Assembly (NCBI GenBank): GCA_012728215.1 | Contig: JAAYFO010000046.1 | Coordinates: forward strand, 1-41,398 | DNA length: 41,398 nt | Reading direction: 5' to 3' | Source of the DNA: Spirochaetales bacterium | GTDB taxonomy: Bacteria; Spirochaetota; Spirochaetia; Sphaerochaetales; Sphaerochaetaceae | Shown here: positions 8,064-16,904 of the stretch, in pieces | How positions within the stretch are numbered: position 1 is the first letter of the stretch | Layout: each line of letters starts with the position of its first letter | The notes under the pieces: generated by a model | Told to the model about the DNA's origin: nothing | The model's input: only the letters and a program-made list of their open reading frames with translations | Databases searched by the model: none | Made by a program: the position numbers and the translations under genes

Positions 8064-9659
8064 TCAGTGCAGACAGACAGCCGCAGTCTTTTCAACCGCT
8101 AGGCAGGATTTGTACCGGTCCATGAATTTGTCAAATCCATCCATGTCTTGTTTGGAGGCCATGATCGTGGATGCGTCACTGGAGGCAAAGACCTTGTCCT
8201 GAAGAAAATCAACAAGGGAGCATCCTTTCCCGTTTGCCATGAATGAGGCAAGAAGGGCAATTCCCCATGGTCCACCTTCTCCTGCGGTCTTCATCACCGT
8301 GACTGGTGTATGCATTGCGGCACTCATCATGATCTGGCCGACTTCTGCCGTCTTGAAAAAACCTCCATGTCCATTGAGAGTTTCCAGCTTCACATTTTCC
8401 TTCTCAAACAGAATTTCCATTCCAATCCTGATTACTGCCAGGGAAGAGAAAAGCTGGGATCTCATGAAGTTTGCAAGGTTCAGCTTACTTTCTGGAGTTC
8501 TTATGAACAGTGGCCTGCCTTCGTATATGCCAGTCATTGTTTCGCCTGCAATGTAATTATAGGCCATCAGACCGCCACAATCCTTTTCGCCTTCCAATGC
8601 TTTGGAAAGAAGAATATCGTAAAGCTTTGCCTTGGAACAGCTCAATCCCATGGACTGCATGGCTTCACCGAGAAGTGAAATCCAATTGTCGTATTCGCCA
8701 GTGCAGTTGTTTCCATGACTCATTGCAACAAGCGATCCATCAGGTGTGGTCACAAGATCAATTGATTTGCTGTAGAAGCCCTCAAGCTCATGATCTAGAA
8801 CTACCATCACGAATACAGAGGTTCCCGCTGAAACGTTTCCCGTCTTCTGCCTTATGCTGTTGGTGGCGACCATCCCTGTTCCCGCATCCCCTTCCGGAGG
8901 ACAGAATGGAATCCCAGGCTTCAGATCTCCTTGCTGGTCTATCAGCATTGCACCCTCTGCTGTGAGGTAGCCGGCATTTTCTCCGGCAAGTCGGATCTTG
9001 GGCAGAACCTCCAGCAGCTTCCAGTCATATTTGAAGTTCTTGATTAGAGTGTCAAACTTTTCAGTCATCTCCAAGTTGTATCTGTGGTTCTTCACATCAA
9101 TTGGGAACATGCCTGAAGCATCTCCAATCCCGACAACCTTGTTTCCGGTAAGAAGCATATGAACATATGCGGACAAGGTCAGAATGCTGTCGAGCTTTCG
9201 TAGATGTTCCTGTTTTTCGATGATTGACTGATACAGATGCGATATGCTCCATCTTTCGGGAACAGGATAGGAAAACAGATTGGAGAGCTCATCGCTTGCC
9301 TTCTTTGTGTTGGTATTTCGCCATGTCCTGAATGGGACAAGAAGATCTCCATCCTTATCCAATGCGATGTAGCCATGCATCATGGCACTTATTCCAATTG
9401 CCTTGAAGGAAGTCACAGTGACACCGTATCGACTGAGGATATCCGCCTTAAGCCTGCTGTAGCAGGTCTGCAAACCAAGCTTCACTGCTTTCATGCTGTA
9501 TGTCCAAAGACCATCTATAAGTTGGTTCTCCCAGTCATAGGATCCTGACGCTATCGGGTTGTTCTCCGAGTCAATTGCAACTGCCTTGATTCTTGTGGAA
9601 CCAAACTCTATTCCCAGTATAGCCAGACCCTGTTTCAGTTCTGATTCTGCATTAGCCAT
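8064..9659 (-). CDS. FGGY-family carbohydrate kinase
   Basis: 531 residues. The first ASKHA phosphate loop is GIEFGSTRIKAV (residues 16-27), with Glu in place of the usual Asp; a second nucleotide loop is seen in GNVSAGTSVFVMV, with an Ala-Gly-Glu-Gly-Gly-Pro-Trp-Gly stretch near the C-terminus. The family phosphorylates pentoses, hexoses or polyols. The length and the GNVSAGTS block resemble a group annotated as xylulokinase- or ribulokinase-like in gut bacteria; the substrate is not provable here. The frame opens upstream to 9764, but ATG 9659 has AGGAG directly before it and starts at the domain. It diverges from the dehydratase-activase pair. No sugar transporter or isomerase is adjacent. 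Confidence 0.8.
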   Translation of the reverse strand: MANAESELKQGLAILGIEFGSTRIKAVAIDSENNPIASGSYDWENQLIDGLWTYSMKAVKLGLQTCYSRLKADILSRYGVTVTSFKAIGISAMMHGYIALDKDGDLLVPFRTWRNTNTKKASDELSNLFSYPVPERWSISHLYQSIIEKQEHLRKLDSILTLSAYVHMLLTGNKVVGIGDASGMFPIDVKNHRYNLEMTEKFDTLIKNFKYDWKLLEVLPKIRLAGENAGYLTAEGAMLIDQQGDLKPGIPFCPPEGDAGTGMVATNSIRQKTGNVSAGTSVFVMVVLDHELEGFYSKSIDLVTTPDGSLVAMSHGNNCTGEYDNWISLLGEAMQSMGLSCSKAKLYDILLSKALEGEKDCGGLMAYNYIAGETMTGIYEGRPLFIRTPESKLNLANFMRSQLFSSLAVIRIGMEILFEKENVKLETLNGHGGFFKTAEVGQIMMSAAMHTPVTVMKTAGEGGPWGIALLASFMANGKGCSLVDFLQDKVFASSDASTIMASKQDMDGFDKFMDRYKSCLAVEKTAAVCLH

Positions 9660-9687
9660 GTAATTCTCCTTTTGCACCGCTGATGCC

Positions 9688-9716
9688 ATTATATTGCAAA
9701 AAGTGGCTTTGTTGAA
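9688..9716 (-). promoter_or_regulatory. Promoter of the FGGY kinase gene
   Basis: Reading on the minus strand: TTCAAC (9716-9711), 17 bases, and a perfect TATAAT (9693-9688), giving a leader of about 20 bases before ATG 9659. Confidence 0.5.
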
Positions 9717-9729
9717 GAAGCTTGTCTGG

Positions 9730-9743
9730 CTTTGGAGCCAAAG
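9730..9743. promoter_or_regulatory. Palindrome in a divergent promoter region
   Basis: CTTTGG-AG-CCAAAG, a 14-base perfect palindrome located upstream of the kinase -35 and in the shared 177-base region between the divergent kinase and activase genes. It is a candidate operator; the regulator is not in view. Confidence 0.35.
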
Positions 9744-9836
9744 TGTTGCTGACACTATTTCCAAAAATGTATTTATTGGCTATATTCAAGGTGCTTACAT
9801 TTGTTGAAGCACATAGAATTATGAAGCTGGGCATAT

Positions 9837-12764
9837 ATGCTACGAATAGGTATAGATGTCGGATCCACGACATTGAAATGTGTTGCTTTGGATGCTGAAG
9901 GGGAATTGGTATTTTCTTCTTACGAAAGGCATTTTTCCAAAATCAAGTCCACAGCAGTTTCGATGCTGGACTGTCTGATGAAACAAGTCGGAGACTGTGA
10001 TGTCTCAATCGGAATCAGCGGTTCCGCTGGGATGGGGATGGCTCAGGAACTGGGTATCTCTTTTTCGCAGGAAGTGTATGCCACCAGAAAGGCTGTGCTC
10101 GAAAAGTACCCTGAGACCTCGGTAGTGATTGAACTTGGCGGTGAGGATGCAAAGATTCTCTTCCTCAGTGGGCAGTTGGAAGTGCGGATGAATGGTTCCT
10201 GTGCAGGTGGCACCGGTGCATTCATCGACCAGATGGCAAGCCTGCTGAACGTTGAGACCAGTCAGTTTGAAGAATTAGCGGCCAAAAGCACTGCAATCTA
10301 CACTATAGCCTCCCGATGTGGTGTGTTCGCAAAGACAGATGTCCAGGCTCTTGTGAGTCAGGGAGCCTCCAAGGAGGACATAGCCTGCTCCGTATTGCAA
10401 TCAGTGGTGAACCAGACCATCTCAGGACTTGCCCAGGGAAGGCGGATCGATGGAAATGTAGTATACCTTGGCGGGCCACTGACTTTTCTGCCAACATTGA
10501 GACGATGTTTTGATATGACTTTGGGCATTGATGGAATCTGCCCAAAGAATTCACTTTTTTATGTTGCCATAGGAACAGCGCTTCTCAGTGATGGCTGCTG
10601 CCATCTGGGTGAACTGAAGAAACTCATCAGCGACTATGAACCCCAAAGAAACTTTTCGTCGCTTCAGCCGTTGTTTGCCTCTAAGAAAGACCTTGAGGAA
10701 TTCAAGGAGCGTCATGATTGTGATGTCATACCGCAGATTGATCCTTCTGGTTACTCTGGCAATGCATATGTAGGCATTGATGTAGGCTCGACTACTGTGA
10801 AGGTCTGCATAGTAAGCGAGGATCGGCATCTGCTTTATCACTCATATGAGAAGAACAATGGCACCCCGGTTCTTGCTGTTAAAAAATCACTTCAGGAATT
10901 CATGGAGAAATATCCACAGATAAAGCTGGTAAGAGGCTGCAGCACGGGGTATGGAGAGAACCTTGCCAAGACAGCCTTCTGTCTCAGCGACTCCATAGTG
11001 GAGACTGTGGCACATCTGTACGGTGCCAGATTCTTCTATCCTGAAGTGGATTTCATTATTGATATTGGTGGACAAGACATCAAATGCTTCAAGGTAACAG
11101 ATGGAATCATTGATGATATCTTCCTTAATGAAGCCTGCTCCTCCGGTTGTGGCAGCTTTCTTCAGACTTTCTTCGCCTCACTTGGATATACTGCTTCTCA
11201 AGCTGCTCAGCTGGCAATCACTTCCAAGAACCCCGTCAATTTAGGTTCACGTTGTACCGTATTCATGAACAGCTCTGTGAAGCAAGCCCAGAAGGATGGA
11301 GCACAGATCGGCGATATATTCGCAGGTCTTGCAATCAGTGTGGTGAAGAATGCGTTATACAAGGTAATCAGGTGCTTAGACCCAAGACAGCTTGGCCATC
11401 ACATAGTGGTGCAGGGTGGAACTTTCCTGAATGACGCAGTTCTTCGGTCATTTGAACAGGAGCTTGGACTTGATGTCGTTAGAGCCGACAAGGCTGAACT
11501 GATGGGGGCTTTTGGCTGTGCACTCTATTCGATTTCCAAGGGGGCCGGCGATGGCATGATTTCATTGGAGGAGCTTCGTGATTTTGAATATGATGCAAAG
11601 AATGTCACATGCAACGGATGCACGAACCACTGCCACCTGATGATCAGCACTTTCAGAAATGGTCGAAAGTTCGTCAGTGGAAACAAATGCGAACGGATGG
11701 TGAATCCGTCTGCTTTCATTGAGAATCCGGAAGAACTGGATATTTACGCATTCAAGCAGAAGTACATGGAGAATCTGGATTTGTGCAGTGGACAGGGACG
11801 TGAGAGGATTGGCATTCCCATGGTTCTGAATATGTGGGAGCTTCTCCCATTCTGGACTGCCTTTTTTACAGCACTTGGGTTTGAAGTCGTTGTTTCAGGA
11901 TCTTCCAGCCGTCAGACATATCTTGACGGGCAGATGACTGTGGTGAGCGACACCATATGTTACCCTGCAAAGCTTGCCCATGGTCATATGCAGAAGCTTG
12001 CTGATTTGGGATTGAAGAAGATCTTCTACCCATGTTCCAGCTACAATGTGGATGAAAAGATGGGCGATAACCATTTCAATTGTCCGATTGTCGCTTATTA
12101 TCCTGAAGTTCTCAAACATAACATTCCATTTCTGGAAGACGGATCGATTTCATTCATCAATCCATATGTAAGTCTTGCATCTCGAGGAAAGTTCATCAGC
12201 AGGATGCACGAATGCCTTGGCTCTTCAAAAAGCCGTGTTGCCAAGGCCGCCGACTGTGCATTCAAGGCTTACGATGATTATATGAATGCCGTGAGGACAC
12301 AGGCAGAAGTGATAATTGAGAATGCCAGGAAGAAGGCTCTTCCAATTTTTGTTCTGGCAGGACGACCGTATCATGCCGACCAGGAAGTCAATCATGGACT
12401 GGACAGATTGATTCTTCAATGCAATGCCGCAGTTATCAGTGAGGATTGTGTTGCATGGAACGAAAAGAAGCAGAAACGAGATGTGCTCAATCAATGGACA
12501 TACCATGCAAGAATGTATGACAGTGCCAGATTCGTATTGGAACAGAAGGACATGAATCTGATTCAGCTTGTTTCGTTCGGATGTGGACTTGATGCGGTCA
12601 CCGGAGACGAGGTGCGGCGGATAATCAGAAGCGGCAACAAGATCTATACACAGCTGAAGATTGATGAGATTGCCAATCTCGGTGCTGTGAGAATTCGATT
12701 ACGAAGTCTTATCGCGACTTTGGACGAAAGATCCAAAGCTGATCGATCTGGCAATGGGAGGTGA
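9837..12764 (+). CDS. Double-ASKHA acyl-CoA dehydratase activase with COG3580-like domain
   Basis: 975 residues. Two BadF/HgdC-type ATPase domains in tandem begin with GIDVGSTT at residues 5 and 313. Each has the paired cysteines that hold the activator's [4Fe-4S] cluster: Cys122/Cys161 and Cys434/Cys473, both 39 apart. Next comes a Cys cluster, CNGCTNHC (592-599) plus Cys618, and from about 665 a DUF2229/COG3580-type domain with conserved Cys in TICYPAK, YPCSSYN and FGCGLDAV. Such proteins are ATP-driven reductases of the 2-hydroxyacyl-CoA dehydratase/double-cubane group; the substrate is unknown. In many Firmicutes this and the next gene are one protein of about 1400 residues. The upstream SD is weak. 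Confidence 0.85.
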   Translation: MLRIGIDVGSTTLKCVALDAEGELVFSSYERHFSKIKSTAVSMLDCLMKQVGDCDVSIGISGSAGMGMAQELGISFSQEVYATRKAVLEKYPETSVVIELGGEDAKILFLSGQLEVRMNGSCAGGTGAFIDQMASLLNVETSQFEELAAKSTAIYTIASRCGVFAKTDVQALVSQGASKEDIACSVLQSVVNQTISGLAQGRRIDGNVVYLGGPLTFLPTLRRCFDMTLGIDGICPKNSLFYVAIGTALLSDGCCHLGELKKLISDYEPQRNFSSLQPLFASKKDLEEFKERHDCDVIPQIDPSGYSGNAYVGIDVGSTTVKVCIVSEDRHLLYHSYEKNNGTPVLAVKKSLQEFMEKYPQIKLVRGCSTGYGENLAKTAFCLSDSIVETVAHLYGARFFYPEVDFIIDIGGQDIKCFKVTDGIIDDIFLNEACSSGCGSFLQTFFASLGYTASQAAQLAITSKNPVNLGSRCTVFMNSSVKQAQKDGAQIGDIFAGLAISVVKNALYKVIRCLDPRQLGHHIVVQGGTFLNDAVLRSFEQELGLDVVRADKAELMGAFGCALYSISKGAGDGMISLEELRDFEYDAKNVTCNGCTNHCHLMISTFRNGRKFVSGNKCERMVNPSAFIENPEELDIYAFKQKYMENLDLCSGQGRERIGIPMVLNMWELLPFWTAFFTALGFEVVVSGSSSRQTYLDGQMTVVSDTICYPAKLAHGHMQKLADLGLKKIFYPCSSYNVDEKMGDNHFNCPIVAYYPEVLKHNIPFLEDGSISFINPYVSLASRGKFISRMHECLGSSKSRVAKAADCAFKAYDDYMNAVRTQAEVIIENARKKALPIFVLAGRPYHADQEVNHGLDRLILQCNAAVISEDCVAWNEKKQKRDVLNQWTYHARMYDSARFVLEQKDMNLIQLVSFGCGLDAVTGDEVRRIIRSGNKIYTQLKIDEIANLGAVRIRLRSLIATLDERSKADRSGNGR

Positions 12765-12769
12765 AGCGG

Positions 12770-13993
12770 ATGAAAAAAGATGCAGAGAAGATGACTTTCC
12801 TGATTCCCAATATGGCTCCGATTCACTTTGGGCTCATTCGTCAGGTGTTCGTCAATTTCGGATACGGTGCAGTGCTTCTTGAGAATACCAGTTCCAAGGT
12901 CTTGGAAGCAGGATTGAAGTATGTTCACAATGACATCTGCTATCCTGCACAGTTGGTCATAGGTCAGTTCATTGATGCATTGAACAGCGGAAAATATGAC
13001 AGGAAGCATACGGCTCTCTTCATCACACAGACAGGTGGCGGATGCAGGGCGAGCAATTACTACTATCTGTTGAAGAAAGCGTTGAAAAGAAGCGGATTCG
13101 AAGATGTGGAAGTCATATCTCTGAATCTCAAGGGAATGAATCGGAGCAAGACCTTCCATCTGAATCCAATCATGATGATTCAGGCGTTTGTCGCTCTGAT
13201 CTACGGTGACCTCATAATGATGCTTGCAAATCAGACAAGGCCATATGAGAAACATCAAGGTGACGCTGATGCGATGATCCAGAGATGCCTAGCCATTCTT
13301 GGTGAGAAGTTCTCTACAAACCGCGGATACCTCAATCAAAGCATGAGAGCCAATTTCAGAAGAATTACTGAGGATTTTGCAGGAATTCCAATTTGCAGGA
13401 TTCCAAAGGTCAAGGTCGGCATAGTAGGTGAAATCTACATGAAGTATTCGGAGCTGGGCAATAATCATCTTCAGTCTTATCTTGAAAGCCAGGGATGCGA
13501 GGTGGTGCTTCCTGGCATGTCCGGTTTCATCTTCTATGGGTTTGATAATGTTCCGACCGACAGACATTATTATGGTGGAAAATTCTGGTCATCAATTGGT
13601 TCTGGACTCATGGTGAGGATAATGACACGCATGGAGCGAAACATGCTGTCGATAGTCAGAAAGCAAGGTCGATTCGAGGTTCCTTCCTCGTATCATCAGA
13701 TGAAGAAGAATGCTTCGGGTCTTCTGGACTATGGGGTGAAGATGGGAGAAGGCTGGCTTCTTCCTGCAGAAATGCTTGATCTGGCCAAGAGTGGCACGAT
13801 GAACATTGTCTGCACTCAGCCATTTGGCTGTCTTGCCAATCATATTGTCGCAAAGGGGATGATTCGTTCTGTTTCTGCAATGACCGGAGCCAATATCGTG
13901 GCAATTGACTATGATGCTTCTGCCACTGAGGTGAATCAGGAAAACCGAATAAAGCTGATGCTTTCCATAGCAAGGGAACGGCTTGGAGAGTGA
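12770..13993 (+). CDS. COG3581-like 2-hydroxyacyl-CoA dehydratase-type subunit
   Basis: 407 residues, equivalent to the C-terminal third of the large single-chain activases. Conserved cysteine sites include NDICYPAQ, TGGGCRASNYYYLL and QPFGCLANHI, as in proteins that bind Fe-S clusters in the dehydratase/double-cubane fold. It probably pairs with the COG3580-like part of the upstream protein to form the electron-accepting component. ATG 12770 is preceded by GGGAGG (12756-12761); a GTG at 12761 overlaps the upstream stop, but its spacing is poor. The tight overlap argues for coupled, equimolar translation. The reaction catalysed is unknown. Confidence 0.8.
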   Translation: MKKDAEKMTFLIPNMAPIHFGLIRQVFVNFGYGAVLLENTSSKVLEAGLKYVHNDICYPAQLVIGQFIDALNSGKYDRKHTALFITQTGGGCRASNYYYLLKKALKRSGFEDVEVISLNLKGMNRSKTFHLNPIMMIQAFVALIYGDLIMMLANQTRPYEKHQGDADAMIQRCLAILGEKFSTNRGYLNQSMRANFRRITEDFAGIPICRIPKVKVGIVGEIYMKYSELGNNHLQSYLESQGCEVVLPGMSGFIFYGFDNVPTDRHYYGGKFWSSIGSGLMVRIMTRMERNMLSIVRKQGRFEVPSSYHQMKKNASGLLDYGVKMGEGWLLPAEMLDLAKSGTMNIVCTQPFGCLANHIVAKGMIRSVSAMTGANIVAIDYDASATEVNQENRIKLMLSIARERLGE

Positions 13994-14034
13994 GCGAGAT
14001 TTCTGGTCAAACCATTGAATGTTGCCTGCTGTGA

Positions 14035-14063
14035 TTGACTAAAGAGTGAAAAGGCATTAAAAA
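14035..14063 (+). promoter_or_regulatory. Promoter of tRNA-Ala
   Basis: TTGACT (14035-14040), a 17-base spacer and TAAAAA (14058-14063) place the transcript start about five bases before the tRNA. Confidence 0.55.
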
Positions 14064-14074
14064 TGAATCGTAAC

Positions 14075-14147
14075 GGGGAATTAGCTCATCTGGTAGAGCG
14101 ATAGGTTCGCAATCTATAGGTAGAGGGTTCGAGTCCCTTATTCTCCA
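14075..14147 (+). tRNA. tRNA-Ala (anticodon CGC)
   Basis: The full cloverleaf is readable: acceptor arm 14075-14081 with 14140-14146, D arm GCTC/GAGC, anticodon arm 14101-14105/14113-14117 with loop TTCGCAA (anticodon CGC, 14108-14110), and T arm GAGGG/CCCTT with loop TTCGAGT. The third acceptor pair is G-U, the identity mark of alanine tRNA, and the discriminator is A (14147). The CCA tail is not encoded. It decodes GCG. Confidence 0.95.
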
Positions 14148-14149
14148 TC

Positions 14150-14180
14150 GGCCATCTGTTTTCAGACGGCCTTTGTTTTT
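14150..14180 (+). terminator. Rho-independent terminator after tRNA-Ala
   Basis: GGCCATCTG (14150-14158) pairs with CAGACGGCC (14163-14171) with one mismatch and a TTTT loop, followed by TTTGTTTTT (14172-14180). The T-run is immediately followed by the SD of the next gene. GGCCT (14168-14172) could alternatively pair with AGGCC (14183-14187) and mask that SD. Confidence 0.75.
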
Positions 14181-14191
14181 GGAGGCCTCAA

Positions 14192-15478
14192 ATGGAAGAA
14201 AAAAGGAAAGAGAACATCAAGGTGACTGAAGATCTGATTGACTTCATTCATCGTAGCCCCAGTCGCTATCATGCAGTTGCAAATGCCGAGGCTCTGCTCC
14301 AGAAAGCAGGTTTCACTGAACTGAATGAGAGTCAGAGATGGATTATTGAAAGAGGAATGTCATACTATGTCAAACGCAACTCATCGGCTTTGATAGGCTT
14401 CAGGATTCCAAGAGAAGAAGAATGCCGTTGGTCGATGATTTCCGCACATACAGACTCTCCTTCATTCAAGATCAAGGGAAAGCCTGAGATTGCAAGCGAC
14501 CAGTACACTACTCTGAACGTGGAAGGGTACGGTGGGATGCTCATGGCTCCTTGGTTTGACCGCCCCCTTTCGATTGCCGGCAGGGTATTCATCCAGAATG
14601 GAGGCAAGGTTGAGGAAAGGCTTGTCGATTTTGACCAGGATCTCTGCCAGATAGTGAATCTGGCAATTCATCAGAACCGTGAAGCGAACAATGGAGTTGC
14701 ATACAAGGTTCAGCAGGATCTTCTGCCGATCATCGGGCTGGGGAAGAAGCCCGGACTGATTTCCAAAATGATTTCATCCAAGCTCGGAATTGCCGAGACT
14801 GATATCCTGGATAGTGACCTGTTCCTTTACAATAGGACAAGAGGAACAATCTGGGGTGCCGAGAACGAGCTGTTCTCTTCGGCTCAGATTGATGATCTGC
14901 AATGTGCTTACTGTGCTATTCAGGCCTTGATCGCAGCAAAGGATGGTGCATCAATCAAGGTTTCGGCATTGTTTGACAACGAAGAAGTCGGAAGTGGAAC
15001 TCGCCAGGGAGCACTCAGCGACTTTCTTTGTGATGTTGTCGATAGAATCGGAACCGGACTTGGCTGGGATAGTGAGAAGAAGTACATGTCCAAATCAGTC
15101 AGCCTCATGGTTTCTGCAGACAACGGCCATGCGTTTCATCCGAATCATCCTGAAACAAGTGATGTGACAAACCATATTCTCATGAATGGAGGAGTCGTCA
15201 TCAAGTATTCTGGAAATCAGAAATACGCAACAGATGCTGGTACTGGTGCAAAATTCAAGGCAATTCTTCGAAGCAACGAAGTACCATATCAGGAGTTCTT
15301 TAATAATTCCAACATCCCCGGAGGGAGTACTCTTGGAAATCTGAGCACTACAAAGTATTCGATACCTACTGTCGATATCGGTGCCGCTCAGCTGGCGATG
15401 CATTCTCCTTATGAGACTGCAGGCACCGATGATACTTCAACAATGCTGAAGGCAATGAAATGCTTCCTCGAAAACTGA
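14192..15478 (+). CDS. M18-family aspartyl aminopeptidase
   Basis: 428 residues. All M18 residues are present: His86/Asp88 (AHTDSPS), Asp234-Asp235 (IDDLQC), Glu264-Glu265 (DNEEVGS), Asp310 (SADNGHAF, with the following His-rich FHPNHP) and His404 (MHSPYE). This is closer to the ApeB/DNPEP aspartyl aminopeptidase type than the M18 protein at 4444. It is a cytosolic peptide-degrading enzyme. GGAGG (14181-14185) precedes ATG 14192. There is no room for a promoter between the tRNA terminator and the start codon, so expression appears to depend on readthrough from the tRNA transcript or on a start inside the tRNA gene. Confidence 0.9.
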   Translation: MEEKRKENIKVTEDLIDFIHRSPSRYHAVANAEALLQKAGFTELNESQRWIIERGMSYYVKRNSSALIGFRIPREEECRWSMISAHTDSPSFKIKGKPEIASDQYTTLNVEGYGGMLMAPWFDRPLSIAGRVFIQNGGKVEERLVDFDQDLCQIVNLAIHQNREANNGVAYKVQQDLLPIIGLGKKPGLISKMISSKLGIAETDILDSDLFLYNRTRGTIWGAENELFSSAQIDDLQCAYCAIQALIAAKDGASIKVSALFDNEEVGSGTRQGALSDFLCDVVDRIGTGLGWDSEKKYMSKSVSLMVSADNGHAFHPNHPETSDVTNHILMNGGVVIKYSGNQKYATDAGTGAKFKAILRSNEVPYQEFFNNSNIPGGSTLGNLSTTKYSIPTVDIGAAQLAMHSPYETAGTDDTSTMLKAMKCFLEN

Positions 15479-15507
15479 GGAGGCATTTCATCTGATGTTA
15501 AGGAAGG

Positions 15508-16089
15508 CTAGAATCTGCCTGTGATTCCTTTGAGAACCATGGCTATTGAACTCTCGATTCCCTCTGGAGTCTTTGGCAATGTTCCGTCTGCCATCAGCTT
15601 TGCACACATCAAAGTGGCGTTGATTGCATATTCCTTTGCCATGTTCCGTTCTTCAGAATTCATATTTGAAATCTCACTGTATTTCTCAGTCAGCTTATCA
15701 AAGAATGAATCCAACCATGTGACATCCCGTGTCTTGCTGCAGTCGTTGAAAGCCTTTGTGTTTCTATATGCGAAAAAAAACAAAGCTTTCTTTGGTGTCT
15801 TCATAAAATATCCGATGACATTTTGGCACATTCCAGCCAAGGCTTGCTCGCAGCTCTGATCATCCGATAGGTTGAAATCAGTGAATACTTTGGCGATTTC
15901 ATTGCTTATCATCAAGAAGCACTGCTTCAGCAATTCATTTTTGCTGGAGAAGAAATTATAGATGTTTCCATCGGTCATTTCCGACTCTTTTGCAATAAGT
16001 TTCGTAGTCAGATTCTCGATGCCGTATTTACACGTGGCTTTGATGGTGCCAAGCATAATCCTGCTGGTTGAGTTTTTAGCCTCTCTCAT
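15508..16089 (-). CDS. TetR/AcrR-family regulator
   Basis: 193 residues. The N-terminal 50 residues form a TetR-type HTH (KATCKYGIENLTTKLIAKES, then DGNIYNFFSSKNELLKQCF); the rest is a helical ligand-binding domain without recognisable specificity. The frame opens at 16122, but ATG 16089 has an AGGGAG SD and is chosen. It lies downstream of trmO and a MATE exporter on the same strand. TetR proteins beside MATE genes usually repress the exporter in response to its substrates; here that is inference. It converges on the M18 gene with a 29-base gap. Confidence 0.85.
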   Translation of the reverse strand: MREAKNSTSRIMLGTIKATCKYGIENLTTKLIAKESEMTDGNIYNFFSSKNELLKQCFLMISNEIAKVFTDFNLSDDQSCEQALAGMCQNVIGYFMKTPKKALFFFAYRNTKAFNDCSKTRDVTWLDSFFDKLTEKYSEISNMNSEERNMAKEYAINATLMCAKLMADGTLPKTPEGIESSIAMVLKGITGRF

Positions 16090-16193
16090 GTTTGTTTTCT
16101 CCCTATTTCTACTTTTTACCATGATTCAAGGGTTTGTGCAAATAAATAAACTTATATTAACCTGATAAATGCTGAAAATACACCAATTCTTCA

Positions 16194-16211
16194 CAATCAG
16201 TTATTTGATTG
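16194..16211. repeat. Inverted repeat between trmO and tetR
   Basis: CAATCA (16194-16199) and TGATTG (16206-16211) are perfect arms around six bases, just beyond the trmO stop and upstream of tetR. There is no T-run, so it may be a TetR operator or a weak 3' hairpin. Confidence 0.25.
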
Positions 16212-16212
16212 A

Positions 16213-16896
16213 TTAATGATCGATCGGCGTTATTGAAATTACATGCAATTGTCTCTCATCCGCGGTGAACTGAATTTCAAATCCAGCAAACTCCATCCCA
16301 TATATTCTCAATGGATCATGCTGGCAACGGGGTCTAGGATCCAAAGACAGTATTTGCTTGAGGGCATTGCATTTGTCTTCTGGAATCAAGGATGCCGATT
16401 CAGGAGGGAAAACGACTTCAAGCTTTAAAAATGCTTGATTGTTTACATATCCAAGCTTCGCATCGGGGTGAGAATCCGTGTATGCCAGATATGGTTTTAT
16501 ATCTAAAATTGGAGTGCCGTCCATCAGATCGGCTCCAAGGATATGGAGTATCGGTCCGGTGGATTGGGAATATTCGATGGACTTGATCAAGACCGAAGAT
16601 AAGCCTATCGGATTTGGTCTGAATGGGGATCTGGTGGCAAATACGCCCATTCGTTTTTCTCCACCAAGGCGGGGAGGTCTCACTGTCGGAGACCATTCGT
16701 CACGGATGGCTTCTGAAAACAGCCATATCAGCCATATATGGGTACAGTCTTCCAATCCCCTGAACGCTTCAGGATTCCGGTATTTGGGTTCCATGATGAT
16801 TCGTGATTCCAGATTGTTCACCAACCCGCTTTGGCGTGGAATGCCAAACTTGGTTGCAAAGTCGCAATGGATGTGTCCGATAGGTTCGAAATTCAT
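16213..16896 (-). CDS. trmO: tRNA t6A37 N6-methyltransferase TrmO
   Basis: 227 residues. It begins with the family's FEPIGHIHCDFATKFGIPRQ motif and contains GLEDCTHIWLIWLF and the signature RSPFRPNPIGLS near 93-104, all typical of TrmO (YaeB/TsaA), a SAM-dependent enzyme that methylates N6-threonylcarbamoyl-adenosine 37 in threonine tRNAs. The DGTPILDIKPYL segment is also present, and length is normal. It starts eight bases after the MATE stop and so is the second gene of that operon; its SD is weak, suggesting coupling to MATE translation. Confidence 0.93.
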   Translation of the reverse strand: MNFEPIGHIHCDFATKFGIPRQSGLVNNLESRIIMEPKYRNPEAFRGLEDCTHIWLIWLFSEAIRDEWSPTVRPPRLGGEKRMGVFATRSPFRPNPIGLSSVLIKSIEYSQSTGPILHILGADLMDGTPILDIKPYLAYTDSHPDAKLGYVNNQAFLKLEVVFPPESASLIPEDKCNALKQILSLDPRPRCQHDPLRIYGMEFAGFEIQFTADERQLHVISITPIDH

Positions 16897-16904
16897 CTTT
16901 GTTC

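Noticed and set aside
12644-13258. Antisense open frame of about 204 codons across the activase gene junction
   Set aside because: It lies opposite two genes with strong motifs and is explained as their shadow.
4444-15478. Recent duplication of the two M18 aminopeptidases
   Set aside because: The catalytic residues align, but surrounding residues differ widely, so they are old paralogous subtypes.
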